Source of the DNA: Hansfordia pulvinata
Taxonomy: Eukaryota > Ascomycota > Sordariomycetes > Xylariales
Reading direction: 5' to 3'
Assembly: GCA_006538405.1 (NCBI GenBank)
Contig: BJKQ01000022.1
Location: 1-64,000, forward strand
DNA: 64,000 nucleotides
The notes below the pieces were generated by a model. It saw only the letters and a program-made list of their open reading frames with translations, was not told the DNA's origin and ran no database searches. The position numbers and the translations under genes were made by a program. Below are positions 46,596-59,632 of this stretch, piece after piece; position 1 is the first letter of the stretch, and every line of letters starts with the position of its first letter.

Positions 46596-49207
46596 TTTGC
46601 GTTTGCGGGTTGCAGTCCTTGTGGACTAGTAGGTAAGCAGCCCGTATATAGTCGGGGCTGTTAGGTGTTGGCTGTTGTTGTTGTTGTTCCTGTTGTTCTT
46701 TCAGATGCTCTTCGGCCGGGGAGGATCCGAGTCTTTTGTAAACAGAATCAGCCTGTGCCGGGTAGCTGGCGAGAGGGGGGACACTGACAGAAGAGTGAGT
46801 TTGAGCAAGCTTGTGGGTTGTCAGATCGCGTCACCGGTGGCTTCAGCTCTCGGAGTCTGGCCCCTCCCCCCACGGAGGCAATTAAAAGTGCAAAGGGGGG
46901 AGGGTACACGGACAGGATAGTGGCAAACACACACGCTTTCAGTTGCCTTCTGTCACGCGGACCTCACATTGTACATGTGTTATATGCTGTGGGCCGGCGT
47001 TACCTGCCCCCTGTCACCGTCCACCGAATCCTGTCATTCTTCTTTTTGCCACTTCCGCGAGCCGACATCTCTCTCTCTCTGCAGCTGCTCGTTTCTGCGA
47101 GGTTGGCTTCTTAATATCGCCCCATTTCGCTCAATTTGTGGGTGGTCCAGGGGAGTCGCCTCGAATTCCGATGAGGGCAATAGTCATAACCCACTGTTTG
47201 ATGGGGTTGGACTTGCAGCAGAGACGTTTGCGCACCAGTCACAACCAACTCCATCATGCTGCTCTAGGTGCGAACTCATGTCAGAGCCACCCAGCCCCTT
47301 CTTTCGACTGACTCCAAAGTCGCTGTCCAAGTCCCACCAGCCCAAGTGCTGACGAGCGATGACCATTGACGCTCTCTCTGACAGGTAGGTGGTTGCATTG
47401 CCCCTGTCGCTTCCGAGTCTTATCCAACGTGAGGGTAATATTCGCCGCCACGGCACCATGAAGCACCTCCCCTCTCCTTGCCTCTTTTCTAGCCGAGTCC
47501 CCCTGCCCTTCCCCGAATTTCCCAGAGGCAACCGAGGCAATTCCGTCACGATCGAGCGGCGGCGGCAATTCCGCAGAGACAACTTGGTCCTTTCCACCCT
47601 AGAGTCTTTCCTGTGGCGGCGGTAGCTTAAGACTCAAGCCAAGTGATCGTCTGGTGGGCCATGGGGAATCCCTCCATCCTCGCCATGCACAGACAACCAG
47701 AATGTGCGAGATGGTGGTGCGTTTCCCCCTCCACCGTTGCGCCACGCGACCCAGCCACCACTTGCCGGGTTTGCGTCATAGTATTATGTCAGACGCATAC
47801 GGCCACTGCCAGCAAGAATCGAGACGGATGCCTGGAGTTCAGAACTTTTGTGGACAAGTTCACGCGCACTATTATCCTGGCCCCTGGGGCTGGGGGGCGG
47901 CGTGTTCCCACGAGTGTGGTGTGTGGTTTGCCACCTTGAATCAGCTCGCAGTCAGGGGTGTCGAGGGATTCGGCTGTCGGCCCCTTCAGCCGTAAGTTGT
48001 AACCCGCCTGCGAGCGTCGCCTGGCCCACTTCTTTGCCTTCCATGTTCAGCTGTTGCAAGCTGTGCGCCTGCGTCGGGTTGAGTTGCGGCCAAGGCGTGG
48101 AGTGTCCAGGCTCCGGTGTGGCCATGTCGGTTGGGTGGCGCCGTGGCCACGACGATCTGGTCAGTAACGGAGTTACCGCCTGTTTGTCCAGTTAGGCTCC
48201 TCCAGACTGGCCTCCAAGGGCGTCTCCAAGCCTGAAGACTGCGCGAATCCCTGTCGTCCAGGACAACAACTGCGGCCGATCTGAACCCAGCGCGGGCCAA
48301 CCATGTGTCGGCCAAATAACATTTGCCGTAAAGCCGTACGCACGCCATGCTGTCCATATTCCCTGCGCGGCTTCATTCCGATCGGCACGTGCTGCCAGGC
48401 AGCCAAGAGGCAACAAATCCGGGGGACACGGCCTGCGCGGTGGTGAAGATCCGATCTGCATCGCCTGCAGTTGTTCTGAGGCAAAATGGGGTTTCCACTG
48501 CGTCTGGGGGGGAGGCAAGACCTGTGCGTCTTTACGCAACAGAAACGCACTCCCTCGGCGGATGCGATCGCTGCCGCCTCGATGACGAGTGTAGGGATAA
48601 TTCTACTCCTGGCTTTGCGTCTCTGAACGCCGATTCCTGGGCGAGAGGGACTCTGCGCTCTTCGCACCCGGGACTCTGTCTCGGTTTCCCAGCCTTCTAC
48701 GCATCGCTGGGAAGCAGCGTCCGTATTCTCGGTGAGAACGACGGCGCGGATCCAGAGTCAGTGTGTCTCTCTTCCGGGTGTCTCTTTGACGGAAAGATGC
48801 GTCAGCTCTGCAGGACACAGCAGGGTCAAACCTGGAATCAAAGCCAGGCCTTGACAGGAGAAGAGCAGAAAGCTCCAGACTTACGAAAAGGAAAGGAAAG
48901 AAAAGAAAGGAAAAGCAAACGGGACCAGTCGTTTACATGTCGGTTGCCGTGGACGGACGGACACAGAGTCACAACGGCCCCGCCGCAATCTTCGCGCTTT
49001 GTCCTGGTGGAAGCCGCAACAGCCAGAGCGGAGTGCAAACGCTTTGGCTAGCGACTGCGAACTGCCTTTGACTGTGTAGGTCCTGTGGCTTGTCAACATC
49101 TGAGCAGAAATGAACTGGCTCGCAACTATGATGCTCTCCTCAGACTTGTTGACACCGTGCTTTCCGTCACCCGTCTATTCCTCTTGAGAGTCTGCGAGAG
49201 TGTCAGC
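46596..49207. other. intergenic region of about 2.6 kb
   Basis: Upstream of both the small secreted protein (minus) and the helicase-nuclease (plus). Short frames such as 47461-47625 have no domain and no splice partner. I see no RNA gene or transposon remnant. Confidence 0.45.
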
Positions 49208-51573
49208 ATGAAGCTTCTCAAACTGCCCTTCCGGGTGGGCAGCAGTGGACCTCCCTTCAACCCAGTTGTAAGTCGTTGTTGCCAGCAAAGAAGAGAGAAA
49301 AGGCCTCGACTAACCAGAGTGGGGGGCGTAGAGACACCCAAAGACAACCACCGCACCGCCGCTCCAGCCCCGTCGCCCTCGCCGCTCGGTTCTCGCCAGA
49401 TCCTTCAGTGTGTCTCCTCTCCTGCGAGACGCTTTTCGTCCCTCTCCCGAGCAGTTGAGGGTCGTCGAGCTCTGCCGCGACCACAACGTCGTCGTGTCTG
49501 CCCGGCCTGGGTCCGGCAAGACAGCGACCGCCCGGGCCATCGTCGAGGCCAACCCTGACGCCCAGATCGCCGTCCTGACCTACTCGAAGCGCCTGCAGCT
49601 CGAGACAGCGCGGCGCCTTGCGGACCACGCCGCCCACTGCGACGTCCTCACCTTTCACGGCCTGGCCAGGCGGCTTTTCGGCACGATTGTGAACAGCGAC
49701 CAGGCCCTCGGCGCTTTGCGAGAGGCCCGCGAACAGCCGCGGTGGGATGGGCGGCCGCACGATATCGTGATCCTGGACGAGATGCAGGACTGCACTTTGC
49801 CGCTGTTCTGGCTCGTCAACGTCTTCCTACGCGCTGTGGCGAGGTCCGCCTCCGCCCAGGGAAGCAAGGCGCCCCGGCTCGTTGTCCTCGGCGATGAGCG
49901 CCAGGCCATTTACGAGTACCGGGGCGCCGATTCGCGGCACTTGAGCCTGTCTCCCAACACTCTGCTCCCGGTGAGCCCGTATCCGTGGGCGCGTACGACT
50001 CTGTCCCGGAGCTTCCGGTTTCCGGAGACTATATCGAACTTCGTCAACCACGTCTATTTGGGCGGAGAGGAGTACCTACAAGGATTAGGCAAAGGCCCTC
50101 TGCCCATCTACCTGCACGAGGATATTTTCGATTCCAAGAAGCTTGCAGACTTGTTGGTGCCCTTGATTGAATGTCACGGACCGGAGCAGACCGCTTTACT
50201 GGCCCCCAGCGTCCAAGGAAACGGCCCCTTGTCGAGGCTCACCAATCATCTGGTCAGGGAATACAAATTCCCGGTGGCGAAGCCGTTTTCGGATGAGTCC
50301 GTGATGGACGAGAAGGTCATGAACGGGAAGATTGCCGTGTCCACATTCCACGGGTTCAAAGGCAGCGAGCGCTCTCTTGTCGTCGTATTCGGCATGGACG
50401 AAGCCTACTTTCAGTACCATGGGCGGGATTTGCCCCAAAACACCTGCCCGAACGCGATATATGTCGCCGTCACTCGCGCCAAGAAGCAGCTGGTCGTCGT
50501 GCAAGAGAAAGACAAGCGACCACTCCCCTTCGCCACGTTGCCAAAGCCGCGAAAACGCGGTCGGCTTCTGGAGTACCGTGGGCTTCCGCAACCTGAGGCG
50601 TGCAACACCAAATCTTCAAAGTCTCACCGAAACGGAGTCCATGCGGCAATTGTCGGGCGCCATTGTGACGAAGAAGTCCTGGGCCGTGTCATTGACGCGC
50701 ACTTGGTCATCGAGGAAGTCTCTCCCAGCCTGCCCCGCGACCAGCACATCGGCGCACCAGACAAGGTTGTCACCGATCCCGTCAAACAGCACTACGAGGC
50801 GGTCAGCGACATCAACGGGATGGCCGTCGTGGCTTCTTTCGAGTATGCGACGATGGGGACGTTGGGGAGTCTCGGGGGGTGGCCGCTTCTCACGATGTGC
50901 CGGAGTCTACGTACAGGCGAACCACGTTCCTCTGTCGCAAAGCGTGTCGGTACGAAGCTGTGACAAGCGGATATTATTCGCGCAACATCCAGATGCGCGG
51001 CCACAAGTACAACTGGTTGGTCCCGTATCTCGATTCTGCTACCGAGCGGCTCGGAGAGCGTTTGCAGCATGCCGTGAAATTCGAGCTTGAGGTTCATCTC
51101 ACCCAAGGGGTATTTCCAATCCAGCTTGAACACCCCGATCACCGAGTCATGAATGTGCCGCTCCAGGGGTTTGTAGACATACGCACTGAAGAGGATGGCC
51201 GCCCGGTCATCTGGGAGATCAAGTTTGTGTCCCAGCTCTCCCGCGAGAACTACGTCCAGCTGTGCACGTATGGCTACCTGCAGTGCTGCAGCAAGCACAA
51301 CGATCTCGAGGAGCTGTTCAAGAGGTTCGAGAGGGGGATGACGAGGCCCTGGCCGGGGTTGACGTGCCGGATCTGCGCCTGTTCAACGTGCGGGACGGTC
51401 AAGAGCTGAGGCTGCGCCCGAAGAACGGCGTCGCCAGCCTGCGCGCTGTCCTACAGGAGATCCTGATTGAGAAGTACAAGAGTAAGCGCCAGGTGACGAC
51501 CGAGGAGTTCCTCGAGGGCTGCGCGAAGGTGAGCGAGGAGGCCAGAACCTTGATCGAGGGTCGTGAGGCGTGA
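49208..51573 (+). CDS. UvrD-like SF1 DNA helicase fused to a PD-(D/E)XK (RecB-type) nuclease (two frameshifts)
   Basis: Exon 1 (49208-49267) and exon 2 (49368-51573) are joined by a 100-nt intron (GTAAGT...CTCCAG); the protein is about 755 aa. The N-terminus is Arg/Ser-rich (PRRPRRSVLARSFSVS) and may be a mitochondrial presequence. SF1 helicase motifs follow: ARPGSGKTATA (about 66), LDEMQD (about 158), GDERQAIYEYRGAD, LSRSFRFPETI, STFHGFKGSE and VAVTRAKKQ (about 386). The C-terminal part has the RecB-family nuclease signature: Asp in GFVDIR (about 621), WEIK (about 635) and a Q-x3-Y motif in QLCTYGYL (about 650). This is the helicase-then-nuclease order of RecB/AddA, the reverse of Dna2. One-base gaps occur in G6 at 50874-50879 and G5 at 51333-51337; reading one more G at each joins the helicase to the nuclease continuously. 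Exon 1 is the least certain part. Confidence 0.78.
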
Positions 51574-52108
51574 GAAAAAGAGGGCGGGCAAAGTCGGACG
51601 GAGGATCCAGTGTGGCCGGGCAGTGGTGTAGCCGGCGAACAGCTCGCGAAGCTATCAGAGCGGATGAATGGTTGTGAAGATGTGATGTTGGATCAGGAGA
51701 GGTTTCAGATGGCGGACGGCCGACGGCGCCGTCTCCTTCCATTCCCGCCATTTGACTGTACGTAAGGCAGGCACGACCTGCTTGGGTAGGCACGGGCACC
51801 CAAGGCACATAATCTGTCACAAGAAAATTGATATACGCAATCTGTGCTACTTTTCATGCAGAGCAGTACATCAAGTGCATCAGCCGCCACGCGCAAAAAT
51901 CAACGAGCACCTCACAATGCGTCCTCGTCTCGCCTCGCCTCATGTAAATCTTTTTGTATTTGTACATAAAACCACACACATGTGACATACAGGACAGCGT
52001 GGCTAAGGCAGCCAAGATACGGTACAGCCCTGGCACCGGCATGCTCCCGCCTCTATCGCGGGTCGCAGGGCCCCCAGCCAGTTGGGAGCCTCCCCCCACA
52101 CCACACGT
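51574..52108. other. convergent intergenic region
   Basis: 3' sides of the helicase-nuclease (plus) and uS7m (minus). No further feature seen. Confidence 0.55.
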
Positions 52109-53069
52109 CTATTTCTTCTTCTTGTTCGCACTGGCGAGGTTGGCTCGGGCAGCCGTCGCCAGCTTATGGAGGTTCTGCCGGCGGTCCCAGACGGGCGACC
52201 GTCCCTCGGCCACGGCTATGATCTCGTCGGCGACGCGGCTGGCAAACTGACTGCGCCCACTACCCCTGGACGGCTTCTTGTTGACCGCATCGAGGATCCA
52301 GTTGAAGGCCATGCGGCGGCGGTTGCGGATGGGCAGCGGGCTGGGAACGTCGAGCGCGGCACCTCCACCGGCCTGGCCCTTGAGGTACACAACCTTGACG
52401 ATGGGGGCCACGCTGTCGATGGCCAGCGTCAGGTACAGGAGCGGGTTGAGCGGCAATTGCGACGACGGAGGACCGCCCGGCAGCAGTGGCCGCAGAGGGT
52501 TGATCTTGGGGGGAGGCGAGGTACGGAGGAAGTTGAGGATGAGGGCGAAGTTCTGCGGCGCCGGTCAGCATGTTGCAAGGGGAGAGATGGGCCGCCGCGG
52601 GATCTGGACGGGGAGGGAGGGGGATGCCTACGTTTTGGGCGACGCCGAGCTTGCCGTCGCGCATGAGCATGCGAGTCAGCTGGTGCACCACGGGGTCGTA
52701 GCGGTTCTGCAGCATGTCCGTCTTGGAGGGCCGCTCCGGGGCGGGGAACAGCAGGCCCTCGGAGATCGCGTCGGCATACTGGGCGCGGCCCTCGGACTCG
52801 AGCTGCAGCTGCTCAAGAGCCTCGGTGTTGTGGAAATTGGGCGCGAACAGCTCCGGGCCCTTGTAGGTCGGGCTACTGGCTTCGGGCGTGGCGGTTTGCG
52901 TCGTGTTGTTGGGAGTCGAGGCCATCGAGCGCTTCGAGACCAGGGGCGCGGCCGTCGCTGCGGCGGCAGTGAATCTAGCGTGGACGCGGCCGGCGGACTG
53001 AGGGGTCTGTCGCGTCCGCACACACAGACTGCGCAAGGGCGCAGCCCACGAACCCATTTTCGAGGCCAT
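52109..53069 (-). CDS. mitochondrial small-subunit ribosomal protein uS7m
   Basis: Two exons (53069-52632 and 52552-52109) encode 293 aa. The intron 52631-52553 has GTAGGC, a CTGAC branch site and GCAG. The N-terminus is rich in Arg, Ala and Ser with few acidic residues, a typical mitochondrial presequence. The C-terminal half is the S7 fold: DPVVHQLTRMLMRDGKLGVAQ, NFALILNFLRT, PLLYLTLAIDSVAPIVKVV, PLPIRNRRRMAFNWILDAV, and a terminal lysine run. uS7 nucleates assembly of the small-subunit head and contacts the mRNA exit channel; here it serves the mitochondrial ribosome (yeast Rsm7 family). The ATG at 53069 (MASKMGSW) was chosen; MGSW four codons later is equally possible. Confidence 0.92.
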
Positions 53070-53896
53070 TGGCGGTTGTGACTGGAGGTGATGGTGGACG
53101 GCGGAGGTGGCGGTGCGGTCCGTCAACCGGTCGGTCTTGATCAGGGGGCCGCGGTCGTCGGGATGCAGGCTGCACGGTGCCGCCGCAAAGGGGTCTGTAG
53201 TCGGGAGACTTCGGAGGCCTGGCTGGTGCTGATGGCCCGTGATCAGCCTCGATGAACGGGGGCGGGCAAGGGGCGGTGGTGTGGCTGTCGAGGTGAGGTT
53301 GTCGATGGACGACAGACTGACTGACAGCTTGGGAAAATTGTCTGGATCCACTTGCGCCCGTTCCAATCGCGGTCAATGCCGCCCAGAAGGCGCGGTCGCA
53401 GTCGTCTGTGCTCGTACTCGCACATGCCGCCGGCCCAAGCGCTTCTGCTCTTATCGGGCTTATCGACGGTGGGCGGCTGCTGAGCTTACGAGTAGCACGC
53501 GGCGCTTGTGGTAGACGCGCGACTACTGAGGGTTGATACATGGATACTTCAATGAACGTGAGGTGAGCTGTATGAGTACTCGTACCTTGCATCTACTCTC
53601 ATAAGTGCATGAGTCGCCGCATCGGACGTCGATGATGAAACCGCTGTCCGCGGCGGCAGGCGCAACTGAACAGTACTCGTAGGCAGTCACGACCATCCGC
53701 GCAGTCGACAGTACAGTACGAGATGGGCTGAGGTCTGGGCCTTGAACCGTACTCATCCCTCTCACCTCTTCCTACCCATCTCTATCTCATCTCCAGCCCA
53801 TCACCATATTCATCCCACACCAGCCGTCCCACGCTCCGGACGCCAGTGAACCCTTGCGCGGCCACATGCGATGCAAGTCAGACCCCAAACGCCATG

Positions 53897-53915
53897 CCCC
53901 CCCCCCCCCCCCCCC
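53897..53915 (+). repeat. 19-base C homopolymer
   Basis: An uninterrupted run of 19 C residues. Confidence 0.95.
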
Positions 53916-55033
53916 TACTCTGCTTCTCTATGAGATGGCCCCCGGGTCCTGCCGCTATGCTTCCTCGTTCCTCGAGTACTGGGCGGTCACCAGACGATCG
54001 AACCGGACCAGACCTCGTGCTACAAGCAGCCACAACAGACAGCCTCAAGTCACCTATGCAGCCACATCTTTCGACACGTGCAGTCAGGCGCATGCACGCC
54101 CGCGGCAAGCGCGCCCGTGCACAATGCAGCCGCTCAGCCGGTCCCATCCACGCACACTTCTGGCAGTATCAGGACGCCCAAGCTGACCTCGGCCTCGATC
54201 ATCAGATGATCATGAGGGGCCGGACGAGCTCGCTCTCTTGGCGATATCTGCGGCTGGTTGGCCAGTAGGTGGGCAAACTTGTTGGTTTAGTCGCAGCTCG
54301 CCCACCTCTAGTCACCTGCGGACAGCTCATGGTGTCCTTGGCTTACAGGTACAACTCGGACCATCGAGGGGGCATACGGAGTAGATCTCCTGATTGTCAC
54401 GGATTACGGGTACGATGCTTGTACCTCGTCGGCGGCCTTGGACGGATCCCTCGCTGGCGTCCGGATGCTGCAGCGGAAGGGCCCATATAATCTCCGCTCC
54501 GCCGACTTTCTTGCGCCGACTGCTTGCGCTCAGGCCATCAAGCACAAGCAGCTGCATCCTGCGGTCCCGGGTCGCTGGTATCGACTAATGGGAGAGCTGC
54601 AGCGCCGGCCATGCGCCTGCATGCGCCCAGCGTCACCATGATACGACGATTGTTAACGATTGACAATTGTACGTCCACGCAGGGGAGCGCGACGAGCCGG
54701 CAATGACTCGGCCTCGGCCAGTGACACCCCAAAGCAGCAATCTCGCCACCATCATTGGCCGAACGGTCGGCATGCCGACACGACCACCGCCGTCCTGGGC
54801 GAGCTGCCACGTTTGTTGAACCGGGTATGTGGGCCATGGTTGCTGTGATGGCGGCGAACTCCTGCGAGTATCCTTTGTGCGTGGTCAGGTCGCTGCCCCC
54901 CGCAACATCCCACTCGGGTGCGTCAGTCGTCACGATATTCAGCACTGGCTTCGACATACCGGCATGTCTTCTCTGGCGTCGTGACTGATGGGCTCAGTCG
55001 TTTCTGGGCACAGATATCCCATTCGGCATCACA

Positions 55034-55049
55034 CCCCCCCCCCCCCCCC
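55034..55049 (+). repeat. 16-base C homopolymer
   Basis: An uninterrupted run of 16 C residues, 1.1 kb from the other long C tract. Confidence 0.95.
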
Positions 55050-58000
55050 TTTGGCGAGAATTTGCTGCACCATGACCAAATTCCGTTACTACCCAGCTGG
55101 ACCGCAATCTATTGAGCATGGCCTCATGTCATATCATATCCATCCCGAAAGCTAGGGATGTGGACCAGCAACAGCATTTGGCGGCCGTCCGATCACGCGG
55201 ACGCAAAAAGGGCCTAAAAAGGCAGTAGGGTCGCTGGCGAGCAATCAACTCAGTTCGAGGCAGCCCCGGACCAGCATCGACGGGCGCGCCGACACCATTG
55301 CTGCATAGGGGCAGCATTAGGCCGTGGCCGGAGCCGTGTCCATCCCTCCAGGTGTCCACCTAACGCCGGCCAGACGCAGGCGACATGGCATGCGCAGCTA
55401 GTGCTGCCATCTCGCACCCCTCCCTCCGAGTACTCGTATCTAGCGGGCATGTGGGCCGCCGAGATCATATCGAGGAGTTTGCGGCGCATTGGCAAGGGCC
55501 CTGCTGGCGTCATCCCGCGCTGGTGGCTGTTCTAGTCACTTGCCGTGCTGGCGGGAGGGCGGTGCCGCAATCGAGCCAAGCCTGAAGGGCTGGACGAGGG
55601 GCCTGCCCAACGCCAGGAGGGCGGCTTAGCTCGACGGAGGCGGACTGACCTCCCGACGCCACACCCTCTGGCGCATCTCTCTACGAGTAGTCGTTCTGTC
55701 TCTGCAGGCATGTCTCCAGCGTTTTTTGGGGCTTGGAGAGACGGGCGCGAGGCGTCCATTGTTGCTTGTTGTGTCAACATTGAGGCAGCACGACAGAGTC
55801 CGGCAGCATGCAACCGGAGGTTGATGTGCTGCTACCCCACGGGAATAGGAGCCGATTCTCGGGGCCTTGCGGACCCAGAACACCGCATGTCTCGGTATTC
55901 AAGGTGACCCCGCGAAACCCCCACCCACGACCCAGTGAGGACATGCTGCCATCAGTGTGCTGCTCTGCCAGTGCTCACCCGGCATGTCCACCCTTGAGGC
56001 TTCATGTGACAACTAGCGGGTGAAGGGGCAGAGAAGCCAGGTGAAGGGCTGCGTCGAAGTCCACCCAAGACAACAACCCTTCTCGTTATCTGAGATCATG
56101 TCTATCCTTTGCAGCAGCCTCCCCCCCCCCTCCCCGATTCCCACCACCCCTTGTCAGCGGTTATCCATGCTAGGGGCGGGAAACGGGACAGGCTTGATCA
56201 GTCAGCAAGCCGCCTGCCGCGAGGCGGCTCATTCCAGGGGATCTATCATTTTTTATTCTTTTGGCCCCCTGTCCTCACGCATCCGAACTTAGGGACGATT
56301 CTCCTATGTCATTGATCGTCTTGATGCACGCGTGGCCGACCGGCCGGCCGTACGCATGCACTTTACGAGTATTGGCACCCGCAAGACGCAAGACGCAAGA
56401 GACGGGGAACGACTTGGATCCGCTACGAGTAAGCCAGGCAATGCACCTCTTGCCGTTGGAAGCAAGGGCCTCGGCTCTGGCCGGCACGAAATCAAGAAAT
56501 CTTCCGAAACTGTCTGGTCTAGGGATCCTTGCTCTGGACCCGGGTGCTCTGACAGCTGCCGCGCGATGCGGGCTTGCAAGGGACCGCCACGCGAGCCAGC
56601 TTTCTGAGCAACAGTCTCACACATGCATCCCCGCAACCACGACGATTCATACCACGCCCAGCATCTAGAAGTGAACGCTGCCAGAGCTGGTGATACTCGT
56701 GTGTCTTTATGCCTGCACATATGGGCTTTTAGGAAGAGCAAACCCCCTTTGATGGGCCATGTGCTGCGTCGCACTGCAGCTCCGCTGCCTGGCCATTACC
56801 CCTCAAGGCACTCAGCATTGACTTGCAGGGTTGCAAGCGAGTGGTCTCGCAGCATCCCTGGGAGGCAGACAGAACCTCGTTTCTACGAGTGAGTATCGAC
56901 GAGATTTACCCCGAGAATGCAAAATGCATCAGAGCATCATCCCGATCTCGAGGCCGGACGGCATTTTGGCTTATCGAGCTTTCCGATCTCATTCCCCCAT
57001 TGTCGCGGAGGAAACAAATACGCGTAACTCGTTCTAGTCACGGCTCGAAACCGCAAGGTACGACTCCTCGTTGTGGTGGGATCGGCAACTCCCTCGCCAT
57101 TTTTCAATCATCCCCAACCGCACGAGAGAGGTGCGTGGCCGGCGACGACCCACTCGTATGGTTTGCTCCCGTCCATATTCGTTGCGTGCGAGTACGTAGC
57201 TCATGCGATCCAGATTACTGAAACCAGCGTGTCAGCACCTCTACGAACATCAGCGGTGTCAAGTTCAGGTCTTTTTTCTTTCTTCTTTTCTTCGTCTTTT
57301 CTTTTTTCCACTGTTCAGCATTTCTTGCTTGCTTTTTCCTTCACCGGCTCCATCGTCACCCGCTCACCGGCCCCATTTATCTCCCTTTGGCATTATTTTC
57401 GTTCATTCTTTCTTGTTATTTACTTTACTTCTTCTTCATCTTCTTCTTTTGGAACCATTCATTCGACCTGCAGCTGCCTCTCTCGTGCGAGTACTTGTAT
57501 GTGCGACTACTCCGTACTGTTGAAGTGGCCTCGACCTGACCCAATCACCGGGAGCTTTCACGAGTGCGAAGGACAAAAGGAGGAGGGGGACGAACCCGCC
57601 CGCGCGCGCGCGCAACCCGAGACGACCGACCAGGATGCTCCACAAGACTTGACAGCGAGCTCATCCCATGCGAGGTTCTTATAAACCGGGCCTGAAATGC
57701 GTGTAGAATGATATAAATGGCACCACGAAGCTCGCCAAAGTCTCCGGCACAAGGCTCTGCGAAAAGGGATCGATGACTTATTTGCCATTCTTTGGTCGCC
57801 GTCTTTTCGCCATACTCCATAGCAGAAGAGGGCCCCCTTTGGACGTCTTCCCGTCTGCCTCCCCGGCTCAAGGCAGCGCAGCGGCAGAACACAGCCACGT
57901 ATCGGACCCGGGTGCTGCAAGCGTCCCACGCATACGAGGACATGAGGCAAGATGGATCCAATGTACTCGTACGTGGCACTCCACGAGGAGTAGGTTTCTT

Positions 58001-58178
58001 GATTGTCTGTCATGAAAAGGCGAGCTTCCGCTTGGTGCACGTGACTGGGGGGAAGGCCAGAACGAAGAAAAAGCCAAGAGGGACAACTCGGCCGGCTCAG
58101 TCACCCGGAATCAAACCCAAACAAGCAGATGCATCAGATGGGATTATTAGCCCGCGCAAGCCCACACTGCCTTTCTCT

Positions 58179-58180
<2 letters not shown>

Positions 58181-58211
<31 letters not shown>
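58181..58211 (+). repeat. (GCT)n microsatellite
   Basis: Ten GCT units, uninterrupted, outside any supported gene. Confidence 0.95.
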
Positions 58212-58213
<2 letters not shown>

Positions 58214-59300
58214 ACTGTCGGTCCTTCTAGATCTCGAGTCCATGTTAGAAACAAAACAAAAAAAGGCCAAAGCAAAAGAAGGGGGGCGAAGGGCAACATG
58301 AAGCCGAGAAAAGAAAGCAAAAACACGCCCCAAGAGCAGAGAAAGAAGAAAGCTTCCGACGCGGACCCAGCATCCAGCAAACAGAGCTGCAGTAGAGCAA
58401 AAGAGATTCTCATTCTGGACCTCGAGTCGCAGACGGACGACGGGGCCTGGCCTGCACCCAGCATTCCCCGGCCCCGACGAGTGGGGTGACTCGTGCTCGT
58501 GCTCCTCTCCTATCGTACTCCCTAGGTGGTAATCAATCAATGGGCCTGTCCCGCCTGTCCGCCGCCCCTCCCAAGCTCCGAGCTAGAAAGACAAGCTCAA
58601 GCACCCTGCCCTATTTTGTCTCAAACTCCCTTTATTTGCAAACCCCACACCCCGCGCCGCGTGCAAATCCCTGCCCAGCTCCCGCGGGGCCCGCTCCACC
58701 CGGCCTGGGCGAACCGCCGAGTCGGCTAAGCTGGCCAGTGCGTCGTCGAGTACGCACGCTGGTTAGCGAGCGGTAGCGGTGCGGTGCTGTGCTGTGCTGT
58801 GTCGTCATAGAAGAGCGCGACTCGTTGATGCTCTGGAGGCCGGCGAGGGGAGATGCCCGCGGACGCGGAAGAGAAAGGGAGAAGAAAACATGAAAAAAAG
58901 ATAGATCCAGAAAGGTGAGTTTGGCCAAGCCCCCCAGCCCGATGTGAGGAGGGGGAAAAAAGAAAAAGAAAATAGAATGAACAGCAATCAGTGATACCAG
59001 AATCCCGTCCGAATTTCCCAACCCAACCCTTGCGCCGCCGCAATAGCTCCCATTATCCCATAATGGGCTGGCGGTTCTTGTCGTCGACTCGAACCGTCTT
59101 CCCACAAAACGAAACAGAAAGAAAAAACTCCCCGGAGCTGAAACGTCATCATAAGCAATGTTGCGCCGTCGTCATGTCAAGTCGAGTTCATGTTCGCCGC
59201 CGCCGTGTCGTGCCTGGGTGGTGTGCTGGAAGGCGGGAGCGCCGCTGCCTGGGGTTGGTACCGGTGAGCCTGCGTGCAGCCAGCCGCCTCGAAGCTGGGC

Positions 59301-59330
59301 GAGGCGAGGCGAGGCGAGGCGAGGCGAGGC
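59301..59330 (+). repeat. (GAGGC)6 microsatellite
   Basis: Six perfect GAGGC units, 300 bp beyond the 3' end of the dsRBD gene. Confidence 0.95.
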
Positions 59331-59632
59331 GGGACGAAAGGCGGCCTCGCGTGCGCGCGAACGCGCCGCGCCGCGCCGGGCAGGCAGCGGGTGCGCGGGC
59401 TCTCCCGCCTGATCGTGGGCGGGACAGTCCGCGACCGCAGGACCCGGTGAGCGGCGTCGCCAGTTGTCACCTGGCCAAGCCTCGGGCAGGCAGGCCCTGT
59501 TTATCGACGGGGAGCCCAGCCGGCCACTCAGGGGCTGGCTCACGGCCGTGTCTCTGGAGGCCTGCACGTCTCACCACCACGGCAGCCGGACGAGACGAAA
59601 CAACCGTGTGGGCAGCAAGCGAGCCCGCCGAT

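Larger units (their letters stand above)
53070..59632. other. gene-poor region of about 6.6 kb, motif- and microsatellite-rich
   Basis: No protein gene is supported. The region is GC-balanced, with no RIP signature. It is marked by repeated TACGAGTA/TACTCGTA octamers, two long C homopolymers (53897-53915 and 55034-55049), a (CTG)n tract at 58181-58211 and a (GAGGC)6 array at 59301-59330. Open frames of 60-205 codons are numerous but carry no domain and no linked splice signals. An A/C/T-rich 5'-UTR-like stretch near 57270-57470 has no convincing start codon. Confidence 0.5.
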
